From Rhizobium sp. NZLR1 (GTDB lineage Bacteria; Pseudomonadota; Alphaproteobacteria; Rhizobiales; Rhizobiaceae), in the NCBI RefSeq assembly GCF_017357385.1, contig NZ_CP071633.1, positions 248,001 through 312,000 of the forward strand: a DNA stretch of 64,000 bases, given 5' to 3'. The notes beneath the pieces were generated by a model that was not told where the DNA came from, did no database searches, and saw only the letters and a list, made by a program, of their open reading frames with translations. The translations under genes and the position numbers were made by a program. Shown here piece after piece: positions 25,694 through 35,200 of this stretch (its first letter is position 1; each line of letters begins with the position of its first letter).

Positions 25694-27046
25694 TCATTCT
25701 GCTGCCTGGAGAGCTGCGTGTCCGGCAGCCCATCGATTGGCGGGGAAAGGCAGGCCGAGGTTTTCCCGGAGCGTCTTGCCCTCATAGGCCGTGCGAAACA
25801 GTCCGCGGCGCTGCAACTCCGGGATGACCAGATCGACGAAATCGTCGAGGGCCGTCGGCAGCCAGGGCGGCAGAATGTTGAAGCCGTCGGCCGCTTCGTT
25901 CTCGAACCATTGCTGTAGCGTATCGGCGATCTTTTCAGGCGTTCCGACGATGGTGTAGTGACCGCGGGCCGACGCGATCCATTGATAGAGCTGGCGGATG
26001 GAAAAATTGTTTTCGTCTGCGATCTGGCGGATGAGGGCCTGGCGGCTCTTCATGCCTTCCGTCGGCGGCGCCGGCGGCAGCGGCCCGTCGAGATCATAAC
26101 CGTGCAGGTCGAGCGTACCGCCGGTCAGGCCGTTAAGGAGGCCGATTCCATCCTCTTCGACAATCAGCGAGGTCAGACGGTCGTACTTCTCGCGTGCTTC
26201 CGCTTCGGTCCTGCCGACGAAAGCGGAGACGCCGGGCATGACGAGGATGTGATCGGGGTTGCGGCCGAGGCCGCGGGCGCGTGCCTTGATATCGCGGTAG
26301 AATTCCTGGGCTGTTTCGATGTGCTGATGGGCGGTGAAGATGACTTCGGCCGTTGCCGCGGCAAGCCCGCGCCCGTCGTCGGACTGCCCGGCTTGCACGA
26401 TGACCGGATGTCCCTGGGGCGAGCGCGAGACGTTGAGCGGGCCACGCACGCTGAAATGCTCGCCGCGGTGGTCGGTGTCGTGCAGCTTCGCCGGATCGAA
26501 GAATACGCCCGACTCCTTGTCGCGGATGAACGCGTCGTCCTCGAAGCTTTCCCAGAGTTTGCGGACAACGTCGACATGCTCGGCAGCACGGCGATATCGA
26601 TCGGCATGTGGAAGCTGCGTATCGCGGTTGAAGTTCTGTGCCGTGAGGTCGCCCGTCGTGGTCACGACATTCCAGCCGGCGCGGCCCTCGGAGATCAGAT
26701 CCAGCGAGGCGAATTTGCGAGCAGTCGTATAGGGCTCCTCATAGGTGGTGGAAGACGTCGCGATAAAGCCGAGATGGGTGGTGAAAGGCGCAAGCGCGGA
26801 AAACAATGTGACGGGTTCGAAGCCGGCGACGCGGGCATTGCCGCCTTCGCGCGCTCCGCCAAAACCGACAGCCAGTCCGTCGGCCAGGAAATAAGCATCG
26901 AAGAGTCCGCGCTCGGCTGTCAGGGCGAGTTGCTTGTGAAACTCGAAACTGGTGGCACCGTCGGCCGGCTGGTCAGGATGCCGCCAGGATGCAACATGCT
27001 GTCCGCCACCGGGAAGAAATGCCCCAAGCCTGATTTTGCGTGTCAT
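25694..27046 (-). CDS. FMN-dependent monooxygenase, NtaA/SnaA/DszA (luciferase-like) family
   Basis: A 450-residue luciferase-like monooxygenase of the NtaA/DszA group. Signature stretches are GAFLPGGGQHVASWRHP at the N-terminus, FIATSSTTYEEPYTTARKFASLD, GRAGWNVVTT and GHPVIVQAGQSDDGR. These enzymes use reduced FMN and oxygen to cleave C-S or C-N bonds in sulfonates, sulfones or nitrilotriacetate. The ATG at 27046 follows GAGAGGA. No flavin reductase partner lies in the operon, so reduced FMN must come from elsewhere. Confidence 0.87.
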   Translation of the reverse strand: MTRKIRLGAFLPGGGQHVASWRHPDQPADGATSFEFHKQLALTAERGLFDAYFLADGLAVGFGGAREGGNARVAGFEPVTLFSALAPFTTHLGFIATSSTTYEEPYTTARKFASLDLISEGRAGWNVVTTTGDLTAQNFNRDTQLPHADRYRRAAEHVDVVRKLWESFEDDAFIRDKESGVFFDPAKLHDTDHRGEHFSVRGPLNVSRSPQGHPVIVQAGQSDDGRGLAAATAEVIFTAHQHIETAQEFYRDIKARARGLGRNPDHILVMPGVSAFVGRTEAEAREKYDRLTSLIVEEDGIGLLNGLTGGTLDLHGYDLDGPLPPAPPTEGMKSRQALIRQIADENNFSIRQLYQWIASARGHYTIVGTPEKIADTLQQWFENEAADGFNILPPWLPTALDDFVDLVIPELQRRGLFRTAYEGKTLRENLGLPFPANRWAAGHAALQAAE

Positions 27047-27399
27047 TTCGCGTCCTCTCCGTTTGCCGCCCACAGCCCGGTGTTTTCCAGGGCCATGGTA
27101 TAGGTTGGCTGTCAGGACTCTACACTACGTTCTCCATAAATTTTATAGAGAAACTTCATTTCATAATTTCGGAGGAAGAGTGAATAGTTTTGCGGGATTG
27201 GCTTGAATCTGGAAATCGACGATCGAGGCGGCCAACAAGAGATATGTCGTCTTGCGGCCGTCTTTGATGTTTTCCATGTCGGACAGGTCGACGAGCGACG
27301 TCCTGTTTCGCGATATGATTTTGGGAACATGCAGCCGGGCACGGGTCATGCATGAGCGGTGCGTGCCGCCGGATAGCGGTGCCTGGCTATGCTTGGGCA
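27047..27399. other. Intergenic region between the IclR and monooxygenase genes
   Basis: About 350 bp. It should hold the promoter of the leftward monooxygenase operon. A minus-strand frame of 38 codons (27161-27277, beginning MENIKDGRKTTYLLL) looks somewhat protein-like but lacks a ribosome site and known relatives; it may be a gene remnant. I see no repeats or clear operators. Confidence 0.35.
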
Positions 27400-28185
27400 T
27401 CAGCCCCGTTTTGGCCGGGAAGGGGCATGCTCCAGGCCGGCGGCGGCCTTCTTCAGGCAGTCGAGGTAGCGGTCCCGGTTCGCGATACCGTCGTCGCGTG
27501 GGGTGACGAGGCAGAGCGTTGCAGCTGCATGGCCTTCCTCGCCCCGCACCGGCACGGCAAAACAATGGGTAAAGCTGTCGACGATGCTGTTGAAGGTGAA
27601 GAAGCCTTCACGCTCGGCCTGGCGCACCTCGGCGATGAAGGTCTGGGGCTCGAGCCATTCACCGCCCGGCAGACGGAAATCCTGCGACGGAATGAAGTTC
27701 AGGATGTCCTGATCCGACAGATGCGCGACGAGCAGGCGCCCCGACGCCGTCCACGGAATCGGCACCGACTGTCCCACATCCGTCGAAATGCGGAACGGCC
27801 GCGCCCCCTCGCGCATGCGCACGACCGTATACCTGTTTCCATCCAGCATGCAGAACTGCGCCGTTTCCCGCGTTTCATCGGCAAGCCGTTCCAGCGTCGC
27901 CTCGCATTCGCGGGTGAAGTCGAAATGGTTCTCATAGGCGGCGCCGAGGAAATAGAGCTTGCGGCCGAGATAGACGCGCCCCTCGCCGCCGGTGAATTCG
28001 AGAATGCCGTTACTGAGCAGCAGGTTGACGAGTTCGTAGACGGACGAACGCGGCGCACCGATCTGCGCGGCGATTTCGTTCGGCTTCAAGGCCTGCCGTT
28101 TCTGGCGCAGGAAATCGAGGATTTCGAAGGCGCGGTCGAGCCCTCGGGCGCGTTTGCCGGCTGCTTCGTCCTGAACTGCATCCAT
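27400..28185 (-). CDS. IclR family transcriptional regulator
   Basis: A 261-residue IclR-type regulator. The N-terminal winged helix (GLDRAFEILDFLRQKRQALKPNEIAAQIGAPRSSVYELVNLLL, shown in part) is followed by the GAF-like effector domain (AQFCMLDGNRYTVVRM, PIPWTASGRLLVAHL). The Met at 28185 has AGGA 8 nt upstream; the frame extends 20 codons further without family likeness. It is divergent from the 28405-36590 catabolic operon, which it most likely controls. Confidence 0.87.
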   Translation of the reverse strand: MDAVQDEAAGKRARGLDRAFEILDFLRQKRQALKPNEIAAQIGAPRSSVYELVNLLLSNGILEFTGGEGRVYLGRKLYFLGAAYENHFDFTRECEATLERLADETRETAQFCMLDGNRYTVVRMREGARPFRISTDVGQSVPIPWTASGRLLVAHLSDQDILNFIPSQDFRLPGGEWLEPQTFIAEVRQAEREGFFTFNSIVDSFTHCFAVPVRGEEGHAAATLCLVTPRDDGIANRDRYLDCLKKAAAGLEHAPSRPKRG

Positions 28186-28341
28186 TGCTATCGTCCTGTT
28201 CTTTTGTCCGGCCAAGCTTTTCAAGCCGCCTGCCGTATCTGTCAATTGATCCCGTCATTCAATCGCGAATGAAATTTCCCCACCCCTCTTGCGGGGTAAA
28301 AAAATCGGCATAAGATCGCCTCGTCCGGTATAAAGATCACA

Positions 28342-28359
28342 TGTACGATATATTGGACA
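28342..28359. promoter_or_regulatory. Candidate IclR site, copy 1
   Basis: TGTAC-N8-GGACA in the IclR/importer divergent gap, 45 bp before the binding-protein start. The same architecture (TGTCC-N8-GAACA) occurs at 37788-37805 in front of the opposing gene set. Similarity is partial, so this is a hypothesis. Confidence 0.35.
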
Positions 28360-28404
28360 TAGATGGCAAACCGTCAAGGTTGCCGCACAAAAAAGGGGAT
28401 CGAC

Positions 28405-29475
28405 ATGAAGAATTTTGAAAACAGCATTTCCGCTTCGCTGCGCCGCCGCCTCCTCGCGGGCGCTGCCGCAGCAGCCACCCTCCTGGTCTTTTCCACCGGC
28501 ACTGCCTCGGCCGCTGCCAATTGCATCAAGGGCGACAGAAAAGCGCCCTATACGATCGGCTGGGCGAACATCTACTCCGTGCCGACCTGGATGAAACAGA
28601 CCGAAGGCACCATTACCGCTGAAGTGGAGGAGCTGAAGAAGGCCGGCCTCGTCAAGGACCTGATGATCACTGACGCGCAGGGCAACGCCCAGACGCAGAT
28701 CCAGCATATCCAGTCGATGATCGACGCCAATGTCGACGCCATCGTCGTCATCGCCGGCTCCTCCAACGCGCTCGACCGCGTCATATCGGATGCCTGCGAC
28801 AAGGGCATCGCCGTGGTCAATTTCGACAGCTTGGTCAACACCGACAAGGTGACGGCGAAGATCAATACCGATTCCAGCGAATGGGGTGCGACCGCTGCCA
28901 AGTGGATGGTCAGCCAGCTCGGTGGCAAGGGCAAGATCATCATCATGAACGGCCCGGCCGGCATCTCGGTCAGCGACGACCGCCGCAAGGGCGCCCAGCC
29001 GGTCCTCGATGCCAATCCAGGTCTCAAGGTGATCACCGAGACGAACACCGAATATAACGTCGCGCCGGCACAGGAAGCGATGACCAGCCTGCTCTTCGCC
29101 AATCCCGAAATCGACGGCGTGCTGTCGCTCGGCGGCGCGCTGTCTGCCGGCTCCGTCCTCGCCTTCGAGCGCCAGGGCCGCGACCAGGTGCCGACCACAG
29201 GTGAAAATGCAAGGCAGTTCCTGGAACTCTGGAAGGAGAAGAGCCTGAAAGGCTGGGCGACGATGCAGCCCAACTGGCTCGGCGCCCTTTCCGTCTACAC
29301 TGCGGTGCAGGCGCTGCAAGGCAAGAACGTGCCGGCCTTCGTCAAGGTGCCGCTGCCTGTCATCGACGACAGCACGATCGGCAGCTACCTCGCACGGGCC
29401 GACAAGTTCCCGGCCGACGGCTATATCTACTCGGATTACGACAAGGCGCTGTTCGACAAGCTGCTTGCCAAGTAA
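28405..29475 (+). CDS. Periplasmic sugar-binding protein, second ribose-type importer
   Basis: A 356-residue periplasmic binding protein. The signal peptide is long and arginine-rich at the start (SLRRRLLAGAAAAATLLVFSTGTASA) and is cleaved near residue 35. The body has the RbsB-type motifs IQSMIDANVDAIVVIAGSS and ACDKGIAVVNFDS. ATG 28405 follows AAAAGGGGA at 7 nt spacing. It opens a dense operon with one ATPase and two different permeases. The ligand is unknown and may not be a plain sugar, given the downstream enzymes. Confidence 0.86.
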   Translation: MKNFENSISASLRRRLLAGAAAAATLLVFSTGTASAAANCIKGDRKAPYTIGWANIYSVPTWMKQTEGTITAEVEELKKAGLVKDLMITDAQGNAQTQIQHIQSMIDANVDAIVVIAGSSNALDRVISDACDKGIAVVNFDSLVNTDKVTAKINTDSSEWGATAAKWMVSQLGGKGKIIIMNGPAGISVSDDRRKGAQPVLDANPGLKVITETNTEYNVAPAQEAMTSLLFANPEIDGVLSLGGALSAGSVLAFERQGRDQVPTTGENARQFLELWKEKSLKGWATMQPNWLGALSVYTAVQALQGKNVPAFVKVPLPVIDDSTIGSYLARADKFPADGYIYSDYDKALFDKLLAK

Positions 29476-29497
29476 TCCGCGGTTGGGGGACGCCGTC

Positions 29498-31012
29498 ATG
29501 ACGGAAGAAGCGCCCCTGCTGGAAGCCCGGCAGGTGTTCAAGGGATTTTTCGGCAATCCCGTTTTGAAGGGCGTCGACATCGCCCTTCTGCCGGGCAGGG
29601 TTCACGCCCTGCTCGGTGAAAACGGCGCCGGCAAGTCGACGCTGATCAATCTCCTGTCCGGCTCCCTCCAGCCCGACGGCGGGTCCATCCTCGTCGACGG
29701 CAGGCCGGTCGGGCGTTTCAGCCCGGCGGCGGCGCGCGCGGCCGGCATCGCTGTCGTGCAACAGGAGCTGAGCCTCACGGCCAACCTGTCGATTGCCGAA
29801 AACATCGGGATCGGCGCGTTTCCGCGCCGGTTCGGTCTCATCGATTACGGAGCGCTTCATCGCGGCGTGCAAGAGGTTTGCGACCTGGTCGGGCTGACAG
29901 AACCGCTCGACGTGCCGGTTGCCGATCTCGCGCTCGGCCGCCGTCAGATGGTGGAGATCGCTAAGGCGCTGTTCCGCAAGCCGCGTGTGCTTATTCTGGA
30001 TGAACCGACCTCGTCGCTCTCCGCGCATGAAGCCGGCATTCTTGCCCAGCTGATCGAGACGCTCAAGGGTCGCGGCACGGCACTTCTCTATATTTCCCAC
30101 CGCCTCAACGAGGTGCAGGCGCTCTGCTCGCATGTCACCGTGCTGAAGGACGGCGGCGTAACGGCCGACCAGTCGCTGTCCGGCATCGACGGCGAGGGTC
30201 TGGTGCGCCTGATGGTTGGTCGCGAAACCGGCGACCTGTTTCCGCCGCGCCCGGCCGCGGTACCCGGTGCGATGCGCATCAGCGTCGAAGGTTTTTCGGC
30301 CGGCATCGTGCGTGACATTGGTTTCTCCGCTCGCGTCGGCGAGATCGTCGGCATCGGCGGGCTTGTCGGGCAGGGTCAAGAAGACCTGCTGCTCGGCCTC
30401 TATGGCGCGATTCCAGCCTCGGCGACCCGGGCGGAGGTAGCGGGCAATCCCCACCTGCCCGCCCATGTCGGCGCGGCGAATGCGGCTGGTATCGTCTACG
30501 TCCCGGCGGACCGCAAGCACGAGGGACTGGTGCTGCCGCATTCGATCGCCTCCAATCTCATCCTGCCTTCGCTCGGGCGGCTTGCCCGCAAGGGGCTGCG
30601 CGACGCGAAGGCGGAAAACGGCCTGGTCGCCGATCTCGCGCGCCGGCTGACGATCAAGGGCGATGCGGCCCGGCCGGTGCAGGCGCTTTCCGGCGGCAAC
30701 CAGCAGAAGGTGGCGCTCGCCAAATGGCTGCCGCTCGATCCGTCTGTGCTGCTCCTCAACGATCCGACGCGCGGCGTCGACATCGAGACCAAACGTGAGA
30801 TCTACCTGATGCTGCGCGCCTTCGCCGCCGAGGGGCGGCTCGTCATTCTGGCCAGTTCCGATACGCCGGAACTCGTGCATCTCTGCGACCGTGTCGTGGT
30901 CCTGCGCGAGGGGCGCGTCGCGGCGACGCTGTCAAAAGATCGGATCAGCGAAGGAGCGATCGTCGGCGCGGCCATGGGCGTGACGACCACGACGCAGGGA
31001 GAGGCGGCATGA
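29498..31012 (+). CDS. Ribose-type ABC transporter ATP-binding protein
   Basis: A 504-residue tandem ABC ATPase of the RbsA/MglA family. NBD1 has Walker A GENGAGKST, signature LALGRRQM and Walker B LILDEPTSSL. NBD2 has the reduced Walker A GLVGQGQED and the signature LSGGNQQK. The ATG at 29498 has GGGGGA 7 nt upstream; earlier in-frame codons overlap the preceding gene. The stop overlaps the next permease by ATGA. Confidence 0.88.
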   Translation: MTEEAPLLEARQVFKGFFGNPVLKGVDIALLPGRVHALLGENGAGKSTLINLLSGSLQPDGGSILVDGRPVGRFSPAAARAAGIAVVQQELSLTANLSIAENIGIGAFPRRFGLIDYGALHRGVQEVCDLVGLTEPLDVPVADLALGRRQMVEIAKALFRKPRVLILDEPTSSLSAHEAGILAQLIETLKGRGTALLYISHRLNEVQALCSHVTVLKDGGVTADQSLSGIDGEGLVRLMVGRETGDLFPPRPAAVPGAMRISVEGFSAGIVRDIGFSARVGEIVGIGGLVGQGQEDLLLGLYGAIPASATRAEVAGNPHLPAHVGAANAAGIVYVPADRKHEGLVLPHSIASNLILPSLGRLARKGLRDAKAENGLVADLARRLTIKGDAARPVQALSGGNQQKVALAKWLPLDPSVLLLNDPTRGVDIETKREIYLMLRAFAAEGRLVILASSDTPELVHLCDRVVVLREGRVAATLSKDRISEGAIVGAAMGVTTTTQGEAA

Positions 31013-31971
31013 ATACAATTTCGGCATCCCGTCTCTACGGCGCGATCCAACTCCGCCGCAACCGCGGCCTCGCCGGCCTCTATCTGGTCGTCGCTGCCTT
31101 TCTCATCCTCTATGCGCTGCTCTTTCCCGGCATCCTTTCCATCGGCGGCTTTTCGAAGTTCACGCAGAACTGGTTTCCGCTCGCGCTGGTCACCATGGCG
31201 CAGGCGCTGCTGATGCTGAATGGCGGCATCACGCTGGCGATCGGGCCGCTGGTCAGTCTCGGCGCGGTGATCGCCGCGACGACGATGGAAGGGCCGCTCG
31301 GTGTGCCCGGCGGCATTGTCGCGGTCGCCGTCGCCGGCCTATTGATCGGCGCCGTCACCGGCGCCATCGTGACACATCTGAGATTGCCGGCGATCATCGT
31401 CACGCTGGCCGGCTCCTTCATCATCGGCGGCGTCGCGCTCATCCTGCTGCCGCGGCCGGGCGGATTCATTCCCGATTGGCTGTCGACGGTGCTTGCCGGC
31501 CATACGCCCGTCGCCTTCCTGCTGCTCGTCGTCATCCTCATACTCTGGAAAGCCTTTCTGGCAACGCCGCTCGGCCTCGGCATCTATGCGGCCGGCGACA
31601 ACCCGGTCGGCGCATTCCGCTCCGGCGTGCCGGTCGAACGGGTGAAGGTCGCAGCCTTCGCGCTCTCCGGCCTTCTTGCTGCTCTCACCGGTCTCTTCGT
31701 TGCGGCGCAGACCGGCTCGGGCGATCCCATCATCGGCACGCCCTTCACGCTGAACTCGATCGCCGCCGCCGTGCTCGGCGGCGTGGGTTTCCTCGGCGGC
31801 AAGGGCACGATGCGCGGCGCGATCTGCGGCAGCCTGCTGCTCTCGGTGATGATCAACGTGATGTTCTTCCTGGGCTTTCCGCCCGTCGCGCAATATGTCG
31901 CGCAAGGCTTGATCATCGTCGGCGCAGTCGCCGTTCCGGAACTTCTTGGAGTATGGAGGGCAAGACGATGA
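31009..31971 (+). CDS. Ribose-type ABC transporter permease 1
   Basis: A 320-residue polytopic permease of the BPD_transp_2 family, with LNGGITLAIGPLVSLGAV in the position of GGIDLSVG and the YAAGDNPVGAFRSGVPVERVK loop. It overlaps both neighbours by four bases. The importer has two distinct permease genes rather than one, so the channel is probably a heterodimer. Confidence 0.87.
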   Translation: MNTISASRLYGAIQLRRNRGLAGLYLVVAAFLILYALLFPGILSIGGFSKFTQNWFPLALVTMAQALLMLNGGITLAIGPLVSLGAVIAATTMEGPLGVPGGIVAVAVAGLLIGAVTGAIVTHLRLPAIIVTLAGSFIIGGVALILLPRPGGFIPDWLSTVLAGHTPVAFLLLVVILILWKAFLATPLGLGIYAAGDNPVGAFRSGVPVERVKVAAFALSGLLAALTGLFVAAQTGSGDPIIGTPFTLNSIAAAVLGGVGFLGGKGTMRGAICGSLLLSVMINVMFFLGFPPVAQYVAQGLIIVGAVAVPELLGVWRARR

Positions 31972-32909
31972 ACATCATCCGGTCTGCGTTCCGCAATCCG
32001 CCGCTCCTGACCTTTCTTCTGGTCGCGCTCGTCTGGATCGTTGCAAGCTTCACGCTTCGCGGTTTCGGCGCCTACGGCCATCTGCGTTATCTGCTGGAGC
32101 TTGCCGCGGTGATCGGCATCGTCGCTGCCGGCCAGACGCTCGTCATCCTGATGGGCGGCATCGATCTTTCCGTCGGTGCTGTCATCACCGTCACGGCGAT
32201 CCTGCTGCCGCTGATTTCGCCCGCCTGGGATCCAACCGGCCTTGCCGGCATCGCGGCGGCCCTTGCCATCGCCACCGGCATCGGCCTGATGAACGGCGCG
32301 GGGGCCGCCTATCTTCGTGTGCCGCCGATCATCATGACGCTCGCGATGGCGACCTTCCTGCAGGGCCTGCTCGTCATCGTCGCCGGCGGCAGCGCCGTCA
32401 CCGTCAGCAATCCGGCGGTCATTCTGCTCGGGCAGGCGCGGCCGTTCGGCATCCCCTCGGGCATCCTGCTGTGGCTCGTCGTCTCGGTCGTCGTCCTGCT
32501 GCTCATTCATCGCATGCCGATCGGCGCACGGTTTCTGGCGCTCGGGGCGAACCCGCTCGCCGCCCGGCTTTCCGGCGTCAGCGTCACCCTCAACACGCTG
32601 ATCGTCCATACTCTGTCCGGCTTTTTCGCCGGGCTTGCCGGCATTCTCGTGCTGGGCATGAACCGGCAAGGTTATGTCGGCATCGGCGATCCCTATCTGC
32701 TGACGTCGATCGCCGCCGTCGTGCTCGGCGGCACCTCCATCCTCGGCGGCCGCGGCACCTATGCCGGCACGATACCGGGGGCGATCCTGCTCGTCACCAC
32801 GACGGCGCTGATCACCGTCGTCAACGCCTCCCCCGGCTGGCGGTCTATCATGTTCGGCACGCTGATCCTCGCCCTTCTGCTCGTGTCCGGCCGTGAGGCA
32901 CGCAGATGA
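31968..32909 (+). CDS. Ribose-type ABC transporter permease 2
   Basis: A 313-residue permease with the classic LMGGIDLSVGAVITVTAI motif and the ALGANPLAARLSGVSV loop. It starts at the ATG overlapping the previous stop (ATGA), with GGAGG upstream. Its end overlaps the amidohydrolase by four bases, tying transport directly to catabolism. Confidence 0.88.
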   Translation: MNIIRSAFRNPPLLTFLLVALVWIVASFTLRGFGAYGHLRYLLELAAVIGIVAAGQTLVILMGGIDLSVGAVITVTAILLPLISPAWDPTGLAGIAAALAIATGIGLMNGAGAAYLRVPPIIMTLAMATFLQGLLVIVAGGSAVTVSNPAVILLGQARPFGIPSGILLWLVVSVVVLLLIHRMPIGARFLALGANPLAARLSGVSVTLNTLIVHTLSGFFAGLAGILVLGMNRQGYVGIGDPYLLTSIAAVVLGGTSILGGRGTYAGTIPGAILLVTTTALITVVNASPGWRSIMFGTLILALLLVSGREARR

Positions 32910-33862
32910 CGGCGCGCTACGACGGGCCGGTGATCGATCCGCACCACCATCTCTGGGACCTCAGCCTGCAGCGCCACCCCTGGCTTCAGAAGGCGCGGGC
33001 TTCCGGCGAAGAGATGGTTTTCGGGAGCCTCGCGCCGATCCTGCGCGACTACGGCATCGATGATTATCGTGCCGATGCCGGGCGTCAGAACGTCATTGCA
33101 ACCGTGCATGTGGAGGCTGGCTGGTCCGATGCGCATCCGTTGGAAGAGAGCCGCTGGCTGGAGGGTCTCGACCGCAGCTCCGGCGTGGCGAAGCGTTATA
33201 TCGCACGGGTTCCCCTCGACGGGCCGGACGCCGCGCGCCTGCTCGAAGCGGAAGCGGCGAGCCCTTATGTCGTCGGCATCCGCGATATTCTGAGTTGGCA
33301 TTCGGAGCCGGCGAAGAGTTTTGCTCTGCGCGCAGATCGCATGGCCGATCCCGCTTGGCGGGCGGGGCTTGCTCACGCTTCACAGTTGGGGCTGGTCTTC
33401 GAGCTGATGCTCTACCCCTGGCAGATGGATCAGGCCCTCGAGCTGGTGCGCGATTTTCCGCAAACGCTGTTCGTGCTCAACCACGGCGGCAGCCCCGCCG
33501 ACCGATCGGAGGACGGCATGGCGCTCTGGCGTCACGGCCTGCGAGCGCTCGGCAAAGAGCCGAACGTGCGGTTAAAGATCTCCGACCTCGTCGCCTACGA
33601 CAATGACTGGACGCTCGAAAGCCTGCGGCCGGTGATCGAGCACTGCTTCGATTGTTTCGGCCCTGAACGTTCGATGTTCGCCAGCGACTTTCCGGTCGCG
33701 GGCCTGCACGCCTCATTCGACGAGGTCTATCAGGTTTTCCGCACGGTCGCCGCGCAACTTTCTCCCGACGAGCAGCGCGATCTGTTCTTTGCCACCGCCA
33801 ACGACACCTATCGCCTCGGTTTGGGCGATCCGGCCGAGATCGGGCGAGGCCGCCATGTCTGA
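32906..33862 (+). CDS. Amidohydrolase 2 family protein (lactonase-like)
   Basis: A 318-residue TIM-barrel metal hydrolase. The N-terminal DPHHHLWD places metal ligands at H13 and H15, and the C-terminal ASDFPV holds the catalytic aspartate near residue 257. The WDL-start and the layout resemble sugar lactonases such as rhamnono- and fucono-lactonases and other COG3618 proteins. It overlaps the second permease by ATGA, so it probably acts early on the imported compound. The substrate is not known. Confidence 0.8.
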   Translation: MTARYDGPVIDPHHHLWDLSLQRHPWLQKARASGEEMVFGSLAPILRDYGIDDYRADAGRQNVIATVHVEAGWSDAHPLEESRWLEGLDRSSGVAKRYIARVPLDGPDAARLLEAEAASPYVVGIRDILSWHSEPAKSFALRADRMADPAWRAGLAHASQLGLVFELMLYPWQMDQALELVRDFPQTLFVLNHGGSPADRSEDGMALWRHGLRALGKEPNVRLKISDLVAYDNDWTLESLRPVIEHCFDCFGPERSMFASDFPVAGLHASFDEVYQVFRTVAAQLSPDEQRDLFFATANDTYRLGLGDPAEIGRGRHV

Positions 33863-35165
33863 CCTTCATGCCACGACGGAAAACCGGCTGATCGACGACC
33901 GGGTTCGCGGCTTTCCGCCGGACAACCCTCCGCTTTCGCCTGCTGCAATCGGAACGCAGGGGTGGAAGCCCTATGACGGCAGGATGGCCCTGCCGCTGAT
34001 CTCGCTCGACCGCCGGGCCTTCACCGGCAATGTCGAACTGATGATGGCCTATGTGAAAAGCCATGGCGCCGACATCGCGCCTCACGCCAAGACCCCGATG
34101 TCGACGGTGCTGGCAGACGCGCTTCTTTCGGCAGGCGCCTGGGGCACGACCGTTGCCGATATCCGCCAGGCAGCCGTCCTGCTCAAGGCGGGACAACGCC
34201 GGCTGATCCTCGCCAACGAGATCGGTGGGATCGCCGCTGCTCGCCGGCTTGCTGCCCTGCTCGGCCACTATCCGGATGCGGAATTCCATATCTTCGTGGA
34301 TTCGACAACGCTCGTCGAGGCGCTTCGCTCCGCATGGCGTGAGCGCGCAGATCTGCCGCCTCTCGGCCTATTGGTTGAGTTCGGCGCCGGCCGCGCCGGT
34401 CTTCGAAGCGCCGCCGCTGCCGAGGCAATCCTCGATGCGATCCTGGCCATTGAGACGCCGGCCTTCCGGCTCACCGGCATCGCCGCCTATGAAGGTGCGG
34501 CCGCGACCGCCAATGCCGACGAGACGATGCACCGCATCGGCGCGCTGATGGCCCTGATCGCCGAATTCCTGCCGAAGATACGCGCCCGCATCGGCAAGGA
34601 GCGGCCGCTTCTCGTCACATCAGGCGGTTCGGTGTTTTTCGACATCGTGGTGGCCCGGCTTTCAGCCGCCGTCGCAGCCGATCCCGCCTGCCGGCTGGTG
34701 CTGCGCAGCGGCGCGATCTTCTTCCACGATCACGGCATCTACGAGCGTGGCCTTGCCGGCCTCGACGCGCGCGGCGGTTTGCGTATCGGCGGCGAGACGG
34801 TTTCGGCGGCGGCCGGTTTCCGTCCGGCGCTGCGCGTCTGGGCCGAGGTTCTGTCGCGGCCGGAGCCGCAGCTTGCGATCTGCGGCATGGGCATGCGCGA
34901 CGTGGCAATGGACCAGGGCCTGCCGCGGCCGCTGGCGCTCTATCGCCATGGCGCCCGCCTTACCGATTTGGGAAGTGCCGACGTTATCCGGCTCAACGAT
35001 CAACATGCCTTCGTCACGCTCGCCGATGGCAGTGATATCGCGGTCGGCGACGTCATCGAGTTCGGCATCTCGCATCCCTGCACCTGCCTTGACCGGCATG
35101 CAATCCTGTATGGCCTCGACCCGGATCATTCGGTGACGGCGGCCTATCTGACCAGCTTCGGCTGA
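33855..35165 (+). CDS. D-threonine aldolase / D-serine dehydratase-like PLP enzyme
   Basis: A 436-residue fold-type III PLP enzyme. The Schiff-base lysine is K79 in APHAKTPMS, and the C-terminal metal site HPCTCLDRH matches the HPC-x3-D pattern of the DSD1/D-threonine aldolase family. Members cleave D-3-hydroxyamino acids to glycine and an aldehyde or dehydrate D-serine. It overlaps the amidohydrolase by 8 bp and is followed by RidA, which would clear imine or enamine by-products. The natural substrate is open. Confidence 0.8.
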   Translation: MSDLHATTENRLIDDRVRGFPPDNPPLSPAAIGTQGWKPYDGRMALPLISLDRRAFTGNVELMMAYVKSHGADIAPHAKTPMSTVLADALLSAGAWGTTVADIRQAAVLLKAGQRRLILANEIGGIAAARRLAALLGHYPDAEFHIFVDSTTLVEALRSAWRERADLPPLGLLVEFGAGRAGLRSAAAAEAILDAILAIETPAFRLTGIAAYEGAAATANADETMHRIGALMALIAEFLPKIRARIGKERPLLVTSGGSVFFDIVVARLSAAVAADPACRLVLRSGAIFFHDHGIYERGLAGLDARGGLRIGGETVSAAAGFRPALRVWAEVLSRPEPQLAICGMGMRDVAMDQGLPRPLALYRHGARLTDLGSADVIRLNDQHAFVTLADGSDIAVGDVIEFGISHPCTCLDRHAILYGLDPDHSVTAAYLTSFG

Positions 35166-35200
35166 ATTCTCCCTGCAAAGCCAAGAAAAGGAAAACCCGC

